DNA of 64,000 nt from Bacteroidota bacterium (GCA_016717325.1 JADKFV010000016.1:61825-125824), one strand, 5' to 3'; shown: positions 49,043 to 60,476, numbered from the stretch's first letter. Notes: a model not told the origin generated them from the sequence alone. Translations and numbers: made by a program.

Positions 49043-52000
49043 TCAAGCGGATACAAGGTTAATTTTTTCGGTGTATAAAATATATTTCGACTCCACTTTA
49101 TAACCCATTTGAATGAGTGCATTTGCATAATTATTCACCTGTAATAAATGTGCTTTATCGGGCTCTCCGGTTTTGTAATCTATAATATGAGCTGTATCGC
49201 CATTCACCGCTACTCTATCGGGTCTAATAAAATTGCCATCAAAATAAATTTCTCTTTCGGCAAAAACAGTATTGGTCTTATTGAAAAAAATATCGAGTTG
49301 TGGCATTGCCATGATGTTGCTTATATCGTGACGTAGCTTTTTTTTAGTGTCAACATCTACCTCATTTAAGCTCACCCATGTTTGCAATTTTTGATCAACC
49401 TCACCTTTATCATCAATGCTCGAAAGTATGTCGTGCAGCGCAAGGCCATATTGAATTTTGGCATCGGACAAGGCAGACATTTTTCGCTTGGCAGAAGTAA
49501 ATGTGGGTTGAAATTTTTCGCCCATTGGTTGTAAATTTATTCCTTGCAATTGATAGGCAGTATTGGCTTTGCCGTTTTCTTTACTCCATGGCTGCAACAT
49601 TTCTATATCACCAAAAAACATTGTGGCATCTTGTTTCAAAATGCTATCGCGCAATTCAGAATTATTAATGAGATTAGAAAGGAGCGTATTGATTTTATTA
49701 ATTGTTGGAGATTCGGCAAGTTGCTGAGTATAAATAAATAATGCTTGTTCGGCACGCGTAAATGCAACATAAAGGGTATTAAGCGAATCGATAATGGTAT
49801 TATCCTTTTCAATATTATAATCGTGGGCAAATGATGAAAGCAACATTTTTTTCTCGGCAATATTAACCGGAATGATAGAATTATTGAATGGCTCATCGGG
49901 TGTTTGCACCCATATCACTTCATTCGATTTTGGCTTTACACTCCAGTTTAAAAACGGCATCATCACAATAGGAAACTGTAAACCTTTCGATTTGTGGATG
50001 GTCATAATAGAAATAGCATTATAATCTTCAGGTAAAATTACCGAAGCTGCATCACTGTATTTATTATCGGCCCACCATTGCAATATTGCCGGCAGGGTAA
50101 TAATATTTGTATTGCGCAACTGGTGCAATACATCCATAAAACGAGTAATGTATGCATCGGGTGTAGTGTTTATTTTAAAATGGTTAATAAGTGCAATAGC
50201 CATTTCATCTACTCCGTGTGCATTGTGTTTACCGGTTTCTATAAATTGCGAAAACAGGATTTCAAAATCTGTGTTGTCATTTTCTAATTGGAAGAGTTGA
50301 TTATAGCAACGCAACATTGTATGCTTCGCAATTACATTATGCGCATTGTTACAAAATTCGAGATAAGCAATTATGAAACTAATTTTTATTGATGATGCCA
50401 GGTAAAAAGATTCGGGAGTAATTAAATTTATAATACCATGCTGTTGCAAATAGTCGGCAACGGTGGCGCCATTTGCTTTTGTTCTAACAAGAATGGTAAT
50501 GTCTTTATACTTGAATCCTTTTTCAATTACAAGTTGAATATCTTGATGTAAATTATTTAGTGTAAGCGTGTTGAAATTTTCATCTTCAATTTCAACATCG
50601 TTTTCATTATTTTTTTCATCGGCCTTTTTTCGTTTGTTTTCAATCCAGTCAATTTTCACACAGCCTTTATTGATATTTGCTTTTGTCGGAGATAATTGTT
50701 GGGTGACAAACTCTTCGCCATAAGTAGATTTTATCAATTCAAGGGTAGTGTTTTCAACCTCGCTTTGCAACACAAATGCGGATGCACCAAATAAAAAATT
50801 ATTAAAGGTTACAATATTTTCGGCACTGCGATAATTGGTGTTTAGTTGTTTGGTGGTAATCAACCCATCAAAATGCTGCAAATCTTTAACTACCTGTGTT
50901 GCGAGTAAATGCATATTTCCTCCGCGCCAGCGATATATACTTTGTTTCACATCCCCCACTATCAAACACTCGTTACCGGCAGCAATAATATTTTCTATAA
51001 CGGGTAAAAAATTTCGCCACTGCACATTCGATGTATCTTGAAATTCATCGATAAAACAATTCAAAAATCGCGAACCTGTTTTTTCGTAAATAAAGGATGC
51101 ATCATCGTTACTTACAAAATTATTGATGGTGGTAGCAATATCATTCATCAACAAAACACTGTTTTCTTTTCTGTAAAGTTTTAGTTGCTCGTGCAACCGG
51201 GCATACACTTTTACTGTGTGTAATAATTTCAATGCGAGCAATGCATTAATATAATCTTTTAAACCTAATCGAAATGAATCAACTGCATCAACAATGCAAC
51301 TGTGAATTTGTGTTACCGTATGATTGTTTTGAGCTTGTGGCGATTTTTTATCGCTAAATATCATATCAACATCTTCATATGCAGAAATTAATCGTATGCC
51401 AAGATCCAAATCTTTGAATGTAGATACATCTGCTATTTTATTAAACCAGTTTGCAAATCCGGTTTTGCCATATTTAAAATCGCTGGGAGTTAAATTGTAG
51501 TGTGCCATCAATTGAAAAAATTGCTGCGAATATTGGAGCATCTTTTTTTCGAACGTACTTTTTTGTGTGCGCAGTTTCGAAATGAGACCATCAACATCGG
51601 GTGGCAAATTGTTCAATCTACTCTCGAGCGAATCGGCATTTTTAAAAAGCTCCTTTGCCATATTGCTCAATTCTTTTGAATATTCCAGCCTGCATCGTCA
51701 TCCATTTTTGCAAACGAAAACTCAGTCAATATTTTTTTTAATTCCACATCATTTTCTATAGATAAAAATAGCTGATCGAGTATTGCTTGTTGCACTGCAT
51801 CTTGCTTAAGTTCCAGTTCGAAGTTTAATGGTATTTGTAATTCTTTAGAAATAGAACTTACCACACTATTAAAAAAACTATCGATGGTCATTACCGAAAA
51901 ACGGGTGTAGTTGTGAAGCAAATTACTGAGAACAATGGCAGCTCTTTTTTGTATTTCTTTTTCGTCAATGGCAAGACGCTGATGAATCATATTAGCCAAA

Positions 52001-52200
52001 TCAAGATCGTTACCATCGGCAAGCGAAACAAGGGCTTTAACAATACGGCCTTTCATTTCTTCGGTAGCTTTGTTTGTAAAGGTAACAGCGAGTGTATTTT
52101 TTACATTATCGGTGTTGCGCAATACGAGCACCAAATATTCTAAAACTAAAGTGTACGTTTTGCCTGAGCCTGCCGAAGACTTATAAATGGTAAGTGGCAT
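49043..52200 (-). CDS. UvrD/Rep-family helicase-nuclease, RecB/AddA-like, one frameshift
   Basis: A 1052-residue protein after one repair. N-terminal UvrD-type helicase: Walker A SSAGSGKT (residues 8-15), motif Ia AVTFTNKATEEMKGR, motif II FIDEFQDTS, motif III GDVKQSIYRWRGG, motif IV-V MTIHKSKGLQFPIV and motif VI VAFTRAEQALFIY. The C-terminal PD-(D/E)XK nuclease has RPDRVAV and IIDYKTGEP. Helicase plus nuclease in one chain is the RecB/AddA arrangement, which resects double-strand ends before RecA loading. The frame breaks at T4 (plus strand) at 51674-51677, which should be T5; the repaired join reads WNIQKELSNMAKELF. No AddB-like partner is adjacent. The DUF3078 gene starts upstream with a 49-base gap. 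Confidence 0.9.
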
Positions 52201-52249
52201 TTTTTATTTATTGATGTTGTAATGATAAATAATAATGCCGATACATTGG

Positions 52250-53182
52250 TTAAAACTTAGCAGCTATTTTTAAAGTGAAAACTTCTTTAAGTTGCAATCG
52301 TGGCCCTTCGCCAATTTGTTCTTTATCTCCATCTGCGTTTTTTGCAAAAATGGGAACCGAAATATTATCATCGTAAATCATATCTAATGTAATACCTGCA
52401 CTTACATATTTATTTACATTCATATTTACAAATACCTGTGCCGATATATCGATGTTTTGAGGGTCCTCGGCATAGTTGCTGAACAGGTCGGTTTTTATCT
52501 GGAGGGTAATATTTTTGAAAACTTCTTTTTTGAAAAAAAACTTTACATATGCACCATATTCATTGCGCCATTTCTGATTCGAATCGAGACTATAAAAAAG
52601 TTCATCCACATTTGGATTGAGCACAATGGTCGATTTACCTGTCACAGGTGCAATAAGAAGTTTCAAATGCTTGCCGGGTTTATAATCCATACCTACAGCT
52701 ATTTTTATTTGTCCGGGCGACATAAAATCGGAAACAATGGTCGTATCGTCAGGGTAGAAAAAGCCTTTGTCGAATTGTGTTTGCCCATTCACAAGTATAG
52801 CATAATACCAATTAGTTTCTTTCGAACGATAGCCAAATGCAGAGTTAATTTCAAGCCTATCATCGTTTTTACGAAGTTCGTATTGTTCACTATTTAAAAA
52901 GCCGTAAGCTGCATCCAAATAACTGTCCCATTGCACTTTCTTTTTAGAATAGTTGGCATATAAATTTAGCAATCCGGTTGCGGCCAAGGAATTTTCGCCC
53001 CCGGCTGACCAATTGCTGTAGGCAGCCTGGGCAAACAACACTCCGCAAAGCCCGCCTTTGTTCCACATTCGTGTAGTATCACGCACACGTGTGTTTTCGG
53101 GAGTGGGTATTGAATCCTGCGAGGAAGCAAAACTTATAAATGCAAAAATGAAAAAAAAGATACAGAGAAATTTCTTACTCAT
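52250..53182 (-). CDS. DUF3078 family outer membrane/periplasmic protein
   Basis: A 310-residue protein with a signal peptide (MSKKFLCIFFFIFAFISFAS, to about residue 21) and the DUF3078 signature: an N-terminal GLCGVLFAQAAYSNWSAGGEN, then many alternating strands (FGYRSKETNWYYAILVNGQT; YGAYVKFFFKKEVFKNITLQ) typical of a beta-barrel. It ends FTLKIAAKF with a terminal Phe. The function of the family is unknown. It is homologous to the gene at 55021-55928; the M1 peptidase lies between them. Confidence 0.82.
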   Translation of the reverse strand: MSKKFLCIFFFIFAFISFASSQDSIPTPENTRVRDTTRMWNKGGLCGVLFAQAAYSNWSAGGENSLAATGLLNLYANYSKKKVQWDSYLDAAYGFLNSEQYELRKNDDRLEINSAFGYRSKETNWYYAILVNGQTQFDKGFFYPDDTTIVSDFMSPGQIKIAVGMDYKPGKHLKLLIAPVTGKSTIVLNPNVDELFYSLDSNQKWRNEYGAYVKFFFKKEVFKNITLQIKTDLFSNYAEDPQNIDISAQVFVNMNVNKYVSAGITLDMIYDDNISVPIFAKNADGDKEQIGEGPRLQLKEVFTLKIAAKF

Positions 53183-53244
53183 TATATTCTAAAAAATTAA
53201 GGGTGGGCAAATATATTTATTTTAGAAAAACAGGAGTAAAAAAA

Positions 53245-54904
53245 TTAATTTTTCACTTTTATATAAAATAAATCTTCGAAAAAGGCAACCTTAGCTTTTT
53301 TGACAGGCAAGGTAATCTCCTGCCATGAGGTAGTGGGTGAAATCCATTGTTCTTTATCGGCAATCGAAACTTTGGTTGGCATATCGAATCCAACAACATC
53401 GGTGTTCCATTTATACCGTATTGTTTTTCGCTTCACTTCATATTGCAATTCGGGAATGGTAATATGATTTAAATACTGTTCGAATATTTTAGAAAAATCC
53501 TTTTCAAAATTCTGGTTAAAAAAAATCAAAACATCTTTGGTATCAATATTTTTATACTTGAATGTATTGCAATATTTCAAAAATACTGCTTCCCATTTTT
53601 CATCATTGTTTACAATATTTCTTATGGTATGCAGCATCAATGCACCTTTGTTATACATATCGACCGATCCTTCTTTGTTCACGCCAAAAGGCCCTATTAC
53701 AGGCTTGTCATTATCGATACCTTTTTTTTAATCCATTTAAATATTTGAACGATGATTCTTTACCATAATAACATTCTAAAAAAACAGATTCGGCATACAT
53801 TGCAAACCCTTCATGTATCCACATATCGCATATATCGTTACTGGTAATGCTATTGCCAAACCACTCATGTGCTGTTTCATGAATAATAATGTAATCGAAT
53901 TTTAAACCCTCGCCAGTGCCCGATAAGTCGGCACCGCGGTATCCCATTTTATAACCATTACCATATGCAACGGCCGACTGATGTTCCATGCCCAGGTAGG
54001 GTGTTTCAACAAGTTTATACCATCGCGAATAAACGGATATTCACCAAAATGTTTTTTGAAAACACTGCATCATTTCATCTACTTGTTCAAACTGCTTTTT
54101 GGCTTTTTCCAAATTTTCGGGCAATACATAAAAGTCGCAATCAATACCTTGAATTTTTTTTGCAAAGTGTGCATACTTCGCAATATTTAATGTCACATTG
54201 TAATTGTTAATGGGGTAACTCACATGATACTCGAAGCGGGTGAGTGGTCCATAAATATCACCTACCGCTCTTAGTTTTCCGTTACATACGCAGGTATATC
54301 CATCGGGCACAGTGATAGCAATATCCATACTATCGGGCTCATCACTTTGATGATCTTTATTAGGCCACCAGCAACTTGCACCCAAGCCCTGACAAGCAAC
54401 AGCAATCCATTGGTTGCCCTGCGAATCTTTTCGCCAAACAAAACCACCATCCCAGGGTGGCATTTTTGCAGCAACCGGACGGCCGGAGTATTCGCATTTT
54501 ATAGTTACTGTTTCACCTTTTTGAATCTCGCGATTAAAGTTTATAAATGCTGCACCTTCTTCGCGTTGATACCCTTGGTCGAAATAATTTTCCGTTACTC
54601 TTATCAATTCAAAGTTTAACGATAAATCAATTTGAATACGCTTTGTATTTTCTAAAGCTAAAAAGGTTATTTTATTGCTGCCATATATTACTTTGAGGGC
54701 AGTATCTATCACCACATCGAGGTTATAATATTTAACATCATAACAAGTACGTTCAGGTCGTAAACTTCCACGCAATGTATCGGCACGTGTAAATGCAGTT
54801 TGGTTCGACATCAGTTGTGCCTGAACATTGCTTATCGCAATTATACCCATCAACAAAAAGAAAAATCGTCTTTGCATTTCGATAAACAAATTATTGTGTG
54901 GCAA
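53245..54904 (-). CDS. M1 family metallopeptidase (aminopeptidase), three frameshifts
   Basis: A secreted zinc aminopeptidase of about 552 residues after repair. A signal peptide is near the start (RRFFFLLMGIIAISNVQAQ). The N-terminal beta-domain includes RTCYDVKYYNLDVVIDTALK. The catalytic domain has the GAMEN-like segment GMEHQSAVAYGNG and the zinc site HETAHEWFGN followed by WIHEGFAMYAE (HExxH-18-E). Breaks: T6 (plus strand) at 54052-54057 should be T5; one base is missing at 54019; T8 at 53722-53729 should be T7. The repaired joins read CFQKHFGEYPFIRDG, GYKLVETPYLGMEH and GLKKGIDNDKPVIGPFG. All catalytic residues are present. Confidence 0.88.
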
Positions 54905-54963
54905 ATGTAAAATTATGTATCAATTTTGTATCACAGTAAAATTATACTTAACATGTGATTAAC

Positions 54964-54992
54964 GAAAAAAGCCGGAAGAAAAATCTCCCGGC
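54964..54992 (-). terminator. Rho-independent terminator after the 55.0-kb DUF3078 gene
   Basis: On the minus strand GCCGGGAGA, loop TTTT and TCTTCCGGC form a 9-bp stem with one G-T pair, followed by six T residues. It lies 28 bases after the DUF3078 stop. Confidence 0.85.
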
Positions 54993-55020
54993 CTTAATTC
55001 AAATATAGTTACGTATGTTT

Positions 55021-55928
55021 TTAGAAGTTGTAAGAGAAACCAACTCCAAAAGCTTCTTTAAATTGATAGCCTTTGCCAAAGTAAGTTCCTTTATTGCCAT
55101 CGTCTTTCAGCACTGCAATATTATCATCATACAATAACTGTGTTGCAAGTGTTGCAGAAATGTATTTGTTTACTTTCATTGCCAATAATACTTCCCAGTT
55201 TACATCCACATTTTGTGGATTGTCAATATAGTTTGAGAACAACTCAAGCTTGGTTTGCAGTTTAATGTTTTTCATTATATCCTGTTGATATTTTAAAACT
55301 GCCAAAGCACCAAATTCGCTACGTAAATTTTTATTCACTTCCACACCGTAAGCAACGTGCGAAATATCTTTATCATCAGCAGCTACAATAGTAATCTTTG
55401 ATGCTACAGGAGAAATGTATGCCGAAAAATGATCGTTTGGTTTATAGTCGATACCTATTGAGTTTGTCCAAAAGGCGGGAGCAAGAAATTTTGATGTGAT
55501 AAGATATTTTGGTGTACCATCGCCACCAATACCTGTTATGGTATTATAATCGTAACCATTGTCCATTTGCGATCTAAAGTTCATCATATAAGTAAGATAC
55601 CATTTTGGCGCTATAGCATATCCAAGTTTAGAATTCAAATCGATACGGTCGTCACTTTTTTGAATATCGCCTTTATCAATTTTTGTAAGACCATAAGCAA
55701 GTATGCCATTGTTTTCCCAAGTCCATTTACCTTTTTGGTAGTTTGCAAAGCCGACAAAATGGTATTGCCCGCAATAGTATTTGAGCCACCAGCAGCCCAA
55801 TTAGTAAGGCCTACCTGATTAAAATTTACGCTCAACACAGCACCTTTTTTCCAGGTTGTGTCTGCCTGTGCCATCAACATAGTTGATACAAGCACCATTG
55901 AAAAAACAGATAAAATAATTTTCTTCAT
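55021..55928 (-). CDS. DUF3078 family protein, one frameshift
   Basis: A 302-residue protein after one repair, paralogous to the gene at 52250. Signal peptide MKKIILSVFSMVLVSTMLMAQ, then DTTWKKGAVLSVNFNQVGLT and NWAAGGSNTIAGNT, the family core. The repair (a missing G at 55751-55752) joins ILSGFANYQKGKWTWENNG. The strand-rich remainder ends FGVGFSYNF with a terminal Phe, as in outer membrane barrels. The function is unknown. It lies 96 bases downstream of mscL, separated by a terminator. Confidence 0.85.
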
Positions 55929-55979
55929 ATTTATATTTATTTAATTTTTTATTTTTTTAGTTTATAATTTTTAGTTTAT

Positions 55980-56008
55980 AAAAAACCCGACTGCATAGAG
56001 CAGCCGGG
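55980..56008 (-). terminator. Rho-independent terminator after mscL
   Basis: On the minus strand CCCGGCTGC, loop TCTAT and GCAGTCGGG form a 9-bp stem with one G-T pair, followed by a T run. It begins 17 bases after the mscL stop. Confidence 0.85.
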
Positions 56009-56024
56009 CTTAATTGAATAGCTT

Positions 56025-56432
56025 TTACTTCTTCAGCAAATCACGAATTTCCGATAACAATACTTCCGATGCAGGAGGCGGAGGCGGTGCTGCAGCCGCT
56101 TCGGCTTTTTTCATATTGTTCATGGCTTTTATTACCATAAACACAACTAAAGCAACAACTAAAAGCTGATGATTTCGTTGATAAACGAACCGTACTTTTA
56201 GCAACCAATGGGTAGTTACAACACCCGCGGCATCTTTCACTTCGGCTTGCATAACATAAGCCAGTTTCGAAAAATCTTGCCCACTTGTGAGCATGCCAAT
56301 TAAAGGCATTACCATTCCATCGATAAAAGCAGATACTACTTTACCGAATGCGGCACCCATGACAACACCTATTGCCATGTCGACCAAATTGCCTTTTATG
56401 GCAAATTCTTTGAATTCTTTTACAAATCCCAT
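56025..56432 (-). CDS. mscL: Large-conductance mechanosensitive channel MscL, with three compensating single-base deletions
   Basis: MscL is a homopentameric inner membrane channel opened by membrane tension on hypo-osmotic shock. The start GFVKEFKEFAIKGNLVDMAI, then GVVMGAAFGKVVSAFIDGMV with the pore-lining helix, and the end EVLLSEIRDLLKK are typical. Residues 74-90 as written (THWLLKVRFVYQRNHQLL) do not fit the family. Adding one base at 56213, one at 56196-56199 and one at 56161-56164 gives TNPLVAKKYGSFINEIISF, the normal start of the second membrane helix, and 136 residues. The three deletions cancel, so the frame stays open but 17 residues are wrong. A terminator follows. Confidence 0.92.
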   Translation of the reverse strand: MGFVKEFKEFAIKGNLVDMAIGVVMGAAFGKVVSAFIDGMVMPLIGMLTSGQDFSKLAYVMQAEVKDAAGVVTTHWLLKVRFVYQRNHQLLVVALVVFMVIKAMNNMKKAEAAAAPPPPPASEVLLSEIRDLLKK

Positions 56433-56557
56433 AATTAATTTTTTTTTAAGAGGTTTATTTTCTTCAGATGCGGCACTTTCAAATGTTGTGCCAACAATTA
56501 CAAATGTTGTAATATTTTATTTGTTGTAAACCTTTAGAAAAGAAAATTATGAACCGA

Positions 56558-57265
56558 TTAAAAATTGGGCTTGAGTAAGTACTTGGTGTAAAACTCATCA
56601 ATTTTGGCAACACATTCTTCGGCTGTATCTACTATGCGCACAAGGTTCAGGTCTTCTTCGTTTATATTACCTTCGGCAAGCATGGTGGTTTTTATCCACT
56701 CGAAAAGCCCACTCCAGTATGCACTCCCAACCAACACAATAGGGAAGCGGCCAATTTTTTTGGTTTGTATTAATGTAAGTGCTTCGTACAATTCATCTAA
56801 AGTTCCAAAACCACCGGGCATCACCACAAACCCTTGTGCATATTTTATAAACATCAACTTACGAACAAAAAAATAATCGAAGGTGATAATATTATCCAGA
56901 TCAATATACGGATTGCTGTATTGCTCGAATGGTAATTTAATATTTAATCCGACTGATTTTCCTCCGGCACGATGCGCGCCTTTATTACCCGCTTCCATAA
57001 TTCCGGGTCCACCTCCGGTTATCACTCCATAACCTTCTTTGCATAAACGGAATGCAATATCCTCGGCAAGGTTATAATATTTTGTATCGGGTTTTGTACG
57101 TGCACTTCCAAATATAGAAACACATGGGCCAATCTTGCTGAGCTTTTCGAAGCCTTCAACAAACTCGGCCATCATTTTAAACATCCACCAGGTGTCTTGC
57201 GTTTTTATTTCCTGCCAATCTTTTTCTATAAATGCTTTGCGTATTTTATCTTCTTCTGCCGACAT
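56558..57265 (-). CDS. LOG family protein (TIGR00730, cytokinin riboside 5'-monophosphate phosphoribohydrolase type)
   Basis: A 235-residue Rossmann-like protein with both LOG motifs: GVITGGGPGIMEAGNKGA (about residues 77-94) and PGGFGTLDELYEAL (about 149-162), the second holding the catalytic Arg/Glu region of the family. LOG enzymes hydrolyse nucleoside 5'-monophosphates to free base and ribose phosphate; bacterial homologues often act on AMP or other purine nucleotides. The start ATG is 33 bases downstream of uvrA, so co-transcription is likely. Confidence 0.9.
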   Translation of the reverse strand: MSAEEDKIRKAFIEKDWQEIKTQDTWWMFKMMAEFVEGFEKLSKIGPCVSIFGSARTKPDTKYYNLAEDIAFRLCKEGYGVITGGGPGIMEAGNKGAHRAGGKSVGLNIKLPFEQYSNPYIDLDNIITFDYFFVRKLMFIKYAQGFVVMPGGFGTLDELYEALTLIQTKKIGRFPIVLVGSAYWSGLFEWIKTTMLAEGNINEEDLNLVRIVDTAEECVAKIDEFYTKYLLKPNF

Positions 57266-57298
57266 AATTTTTGTGTGTAAAATTTATTTGTGTAAATA

Positions 57299-60145
57299 TT
57301 AATTCATAGCAACTGCCGATTTTGTATTCATCTCCATTGCCAGATATTTTCCGGTAATGCTGCTTTTGCTTTTTATTATTTCTTCGGGCGTGCCGGTGCA
57401 CACTACAGTGCCGCCTCTTGCGCCTCCTTCGGGGCCCATGTCAATAATATAATCTGCCACTTTTATCACGTCCATATTGTGTTCTATTACCACTACGGAG
57501 TTACCCTTATCTACAAGTTTATGTATCACCTCAAGCAAAATATTTACATCTTCGAAATGCAAACCCGTTGTAGGTTCGTCCAAAATATAAAATGTATTTC
57601 CCGTTTCGCGTTTCGATAATTCGGTAGCGAGTTTTACACGCTGTGCTTCGCCTCCCGATAATGTGGTTGAGCTTTGTCCAAGTGTAATATAACCCAATCC
57701 AACATCTTGCAGGGTTTTTATTTTTTGCAAAATGGATGGAATGTTTTCGAAAAAAACTACGGCATCTTCAATACTCATATTAAGAATATCGTTTATAGAT
57801 TTGCCACGATAACGCACATCCAATATTTCGCGATTGTAACGCTTGCCCTGACAACTTTCGCATACAACATTTACATCGGGTAAGAAATTCATTTCTATAG
57901 TTTTCATACCACCACCACGGCATGTTTCGCAACGTCCGCCTTTTACATTGAACGAAAACCATCCGGGCTTATATCCACGAATCAAAGACTCGGTAAGTGC
58001 AGCATACAGATTTCTTATATCGGTAAACACTCCTGTATACGTTGCCGGGTTACTGCGTGGCGTGCGGCCTATAGGCGATTGATCTATTTCTATTACTTTA
58101 TCTAACAATTGCAGGCCGGTTATTTTTTTGTATGGCAACGGCTTTTGTTGCGAGCGATAAAAATATTGATTCAAAATGGGATACAATGTTTCGTTTATCA
58201 ATGTAGATTTGCCGCTACCCGAAACACCGGTAACTACCACTAATTTTCCAAGAGGAATATCGATGGAAACATTTTTCAAATTATTTCCCGTGCATCCGGT
58301 GATAGATAATTTTTCGCCTGTGCCTTTACGTTTTCTACTTGCAGAAATTGTTTTTTTATTATTCAAATACGAACTCGTAAGTGTATCCATATTTAAAAAA
58401 TCGTGCGGTGTACCTTGCGCCACTATATGACCACCGTGTATACCTGCACCCGGCCCCACATCTATCACATAATCGCTTTCCATTATTGTTTCTTTATCGT
58501 GCTCAACTACAATAATGGAGTTGCCGAGGTCGCGCAATTCTTTGAGCGAATTTATCAATCGCATATTATCGCGCTGATGCAACCCTATACTTGGCTCATC
58601 TAAAATATAAAGTACGCCTACAAGTTGCGAACCTATTTGAGTGGCAAGGCGAATGCGTTGACTTTCGCCACCGCTCAAAGTTTTACTGCTGCGGTCGAGC
58701 GATAAATATTCCAATCCCACATCGGTCAAAAATTTTATGCGCTTATTTATTTCTTTCAAAATTTCGGCAGCGATTGCTGTTTGTCTTTCGCTTAAATGTT
58801 TATGAATTTCGGCAAACCAATTTTGCAAATCGGTAATGTCGAGTTGGGCAAGTTGTGCAATATTTTTGTCGTAAATTTTAAAATGCAACGATTCTTTTTT
58901 TAGCCGTGCACCATTACATTCTTTACACACATTGCTAAGCATAAAAGAATCGATCCATTTGCGTAATGCATCCGAGGCATTTTCGGCAAAGGTATTTTGC
59001 AAAAAACTGATGATGCCTTCGAAAGCCATGTTGTACGAATGTTTGGCACCACCACCATAATCGCGATCTATTTGTATCAACTCATCGCTGCCATATAAAA
59101 TAATTTGTAGCGCTTCGTCATCTATATCTTCAATTTTTGAATTGATGGTAAAGCCATGCTTTTTTCCTATGGCAGTTATTTGAGCAAAAATCCAATTTTC
59201 TTTATACTCACCAAGTGGAACTATGCCTCCCTGCTTTATTGTTTTTTTGCGATCGGGAATTACGGAGTCGATATCTATTTCGGGCACTATGCCAAGTCCG
59301 TTACACTTAGGGCAAGCACCATAAGGAGAGTTGAACGAAAATGAATTTGGTTGTGGTTCATCGTAGCTAATACCGGTAGTGGGGCACATTAAATGTTGCG
59401 AAAAATGTTTCACCTTACCACTGTCCTCGTCCAATATCATGAGCGAACCTTTGCTGTGTTTTATAGCAAGTTTTAATGATTCGTTCAATCGCAATTGGCT
59501 TGCATGGTTTACTGTCATACGGTCTATCACTACTTCAATATCATGCACTTTGTAACGGTCGGCTTGCAGGCCTTTTTTTACTTCGTACATATCGCCATCA
59601 ATACGGACCCGCAAAAAACCCATGTTCATCACTTGTTCAAATAGCTCGCGGTAATGACCTTTGCGGCCCTTTACCATGGGCGACAATACACTTATGCGTT
59701 TGTCAAAAAAATCTTCGTATATCAGTTTGTTTATTTGCTCATCGTTGAGCTTCACCATTTTTTCGCCCGTCATGTACGAGTATGCTTCACCTGCACGGGC
59801 AAATAACAATCGCATAAAATCGTAAATTTCGGTAATGGTTCCTACGGTGCTGCGTGGGTTGGTATTGGTAGTTTTTTGTTCGATAGAAATAACAGGACTC
59901 AGGCCATTTATTTGGTCAACATCGGGCCGTTGCATATTGCCAAGAAACTGCCGCGCATAAGCCGAAAAACTTTCCATGTATCGCCTCTGTCCTTCGGCAT
60001 AAATAGTATCGAATGCCAATGACGATTTACCACTGCCACTCAACCCTGTAATCACCACCAATTTATTGCGCGGAAAAATTACATCCACATTTTTTAAATT
60101 GTGTTCGCGCGCACCGTATACTTCTATTTGTTCTTCGTTTGCCAA
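57299..60145 (-). CDS. uvrA: Excinuclease ABC subunit A
   Basis: UvrA is the DNA damage sensor of nucleotide excision repair; it loads UvrB at lesions. The 948-residue protein is complete. First ABC half: Walker A GLSGSGKSS (residues 34-42), CPKCNGLG zinc region near 279, CKECNGARLKKES near 407, signature LSGGESQRIRLA and Walker B VLYILDEPSIGLH. Second half: GVSGSGKSTL near 641, zinc module CETCRGGG...CESCQGKRYN near 742-771, signature LSGGEAQRVKLA and FYILDEPTTGLHFED. A TACTTTCG box 20-30 bases upstream of the ATG is a likely -7 element. The LOG gene follows. Confidence 0.96.
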   Translation of the reverse strand: MANEEQIEVYGAREHNLKNVDVIFPRNKLVVITGLSGSGKSSLAFDTIYAEGQRRYMESFSAYARQFLGNMQRPDVDQINGLSPVISIEQKTTNTNPRSTVGTITEIYDFMRLLFARAGEAYSYMTGEKMVKLNDEQINKLIYEDFFDKRISVLSPMVKGRKGHYRELFEQVMNMGFLRVRIDGDMYEVKKGLQADRYKVHDIEVVIDRMTVNHASQLRLNESLKLAIKHSKGSLMILDEDSGKVKHFSQHLMCPTTGISYDEPQPNSFSFNSPYGACPKCNGLGIVPEIDIDSVIPDRKKTIKQGGIVPLGEYKENWIFAQITAIGKKHGFTINSKIEDIDDEALQIILYGSDELIQIDRDYGGGAKHSYNMAFEGIISFLQNTFAENASDALRKWIDSFMLSNVCKECNGARLKKESLHFKIYDKNIAQLAQLDITDLQNWFAEIHKHLSERQTAIAAEILKEINKRIKFLTDVGLEYLSLDRSSKTLSGGESQRIRLATQIGSQLVGVLYILDEPSIGLHQRDNMRLINSLKELRDLGNSIIVVEHDKETIMESDYVIDVGPGAGIHGGHIVAQGTPHDFLNMDTLTSSYLNNKKTISASRKRKGTGEKLSITGCTGNNLKNVSIDIPLGKLVVVTGVSGSGKSTLINETLYPILNQYFYRSQQKPLPYKKITGLQLLDKVIEIDQSPIGRTPRSNPATYTGVFTDIRNLYAALTESLIRGYKPGWFSFNVKGGRCETCRGGGMKTIEMNFLPDVNVVCESCQGKRYNREILDVRYRGKSINDILNMSIEDAVVFFENIPSILQKIKTLQDVGLGYITLGQSSTTLSGGEAQRVKLATELSKRETGNTFYILDEPTTGLHFEDVNILLEVIHKLVDKGNSVVVIEHNMDVIKVADYIIDMGPEGGARGGTVVCTGTPEEIIKSKSSITGKYLAMEMNTKSAVAMN

Positions 60146-60476
60146 TCCTGTTTTTTTACGAGGTGCGAAAGTAGCTTTTTTTTAGGAGGTTTGAAAGTTG
60201 AAGGTAGGAAATTCACATTTGGAACAAATAACTTAACAACCAAATTAGTTGAAAATTTTTCTTGTGCATATTAATTATTTTGCTTTCATTTACTTCGAGT
60301 TCTTTGAAAAGACTTTCCTCATTTTTTTTCAAAATATTTCTGCGACGGTAATTCTGTTTATTCTAAACTTATAACCAAGCCCACTCCCGACTGCCAGGCT
60401 CTCTTTTATTTTATTTGATTCTTTCAATTTACTTTATGTTTTAATTCTTATTAGTAACAATTTAAATTTTAAACTT
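60146..60476. other. Divergent intergenic region between uvrA and the 60.5-kb cargo gene
   Basis: A/T-rich leader region of about 330 bases for two divergent genes. It contains T runs and no ORF, hairpin or repeat that I can support. Only a TACTTTCG-like -7 box for uvrA near 60169-60176 stands out. Confidence 0.35.
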
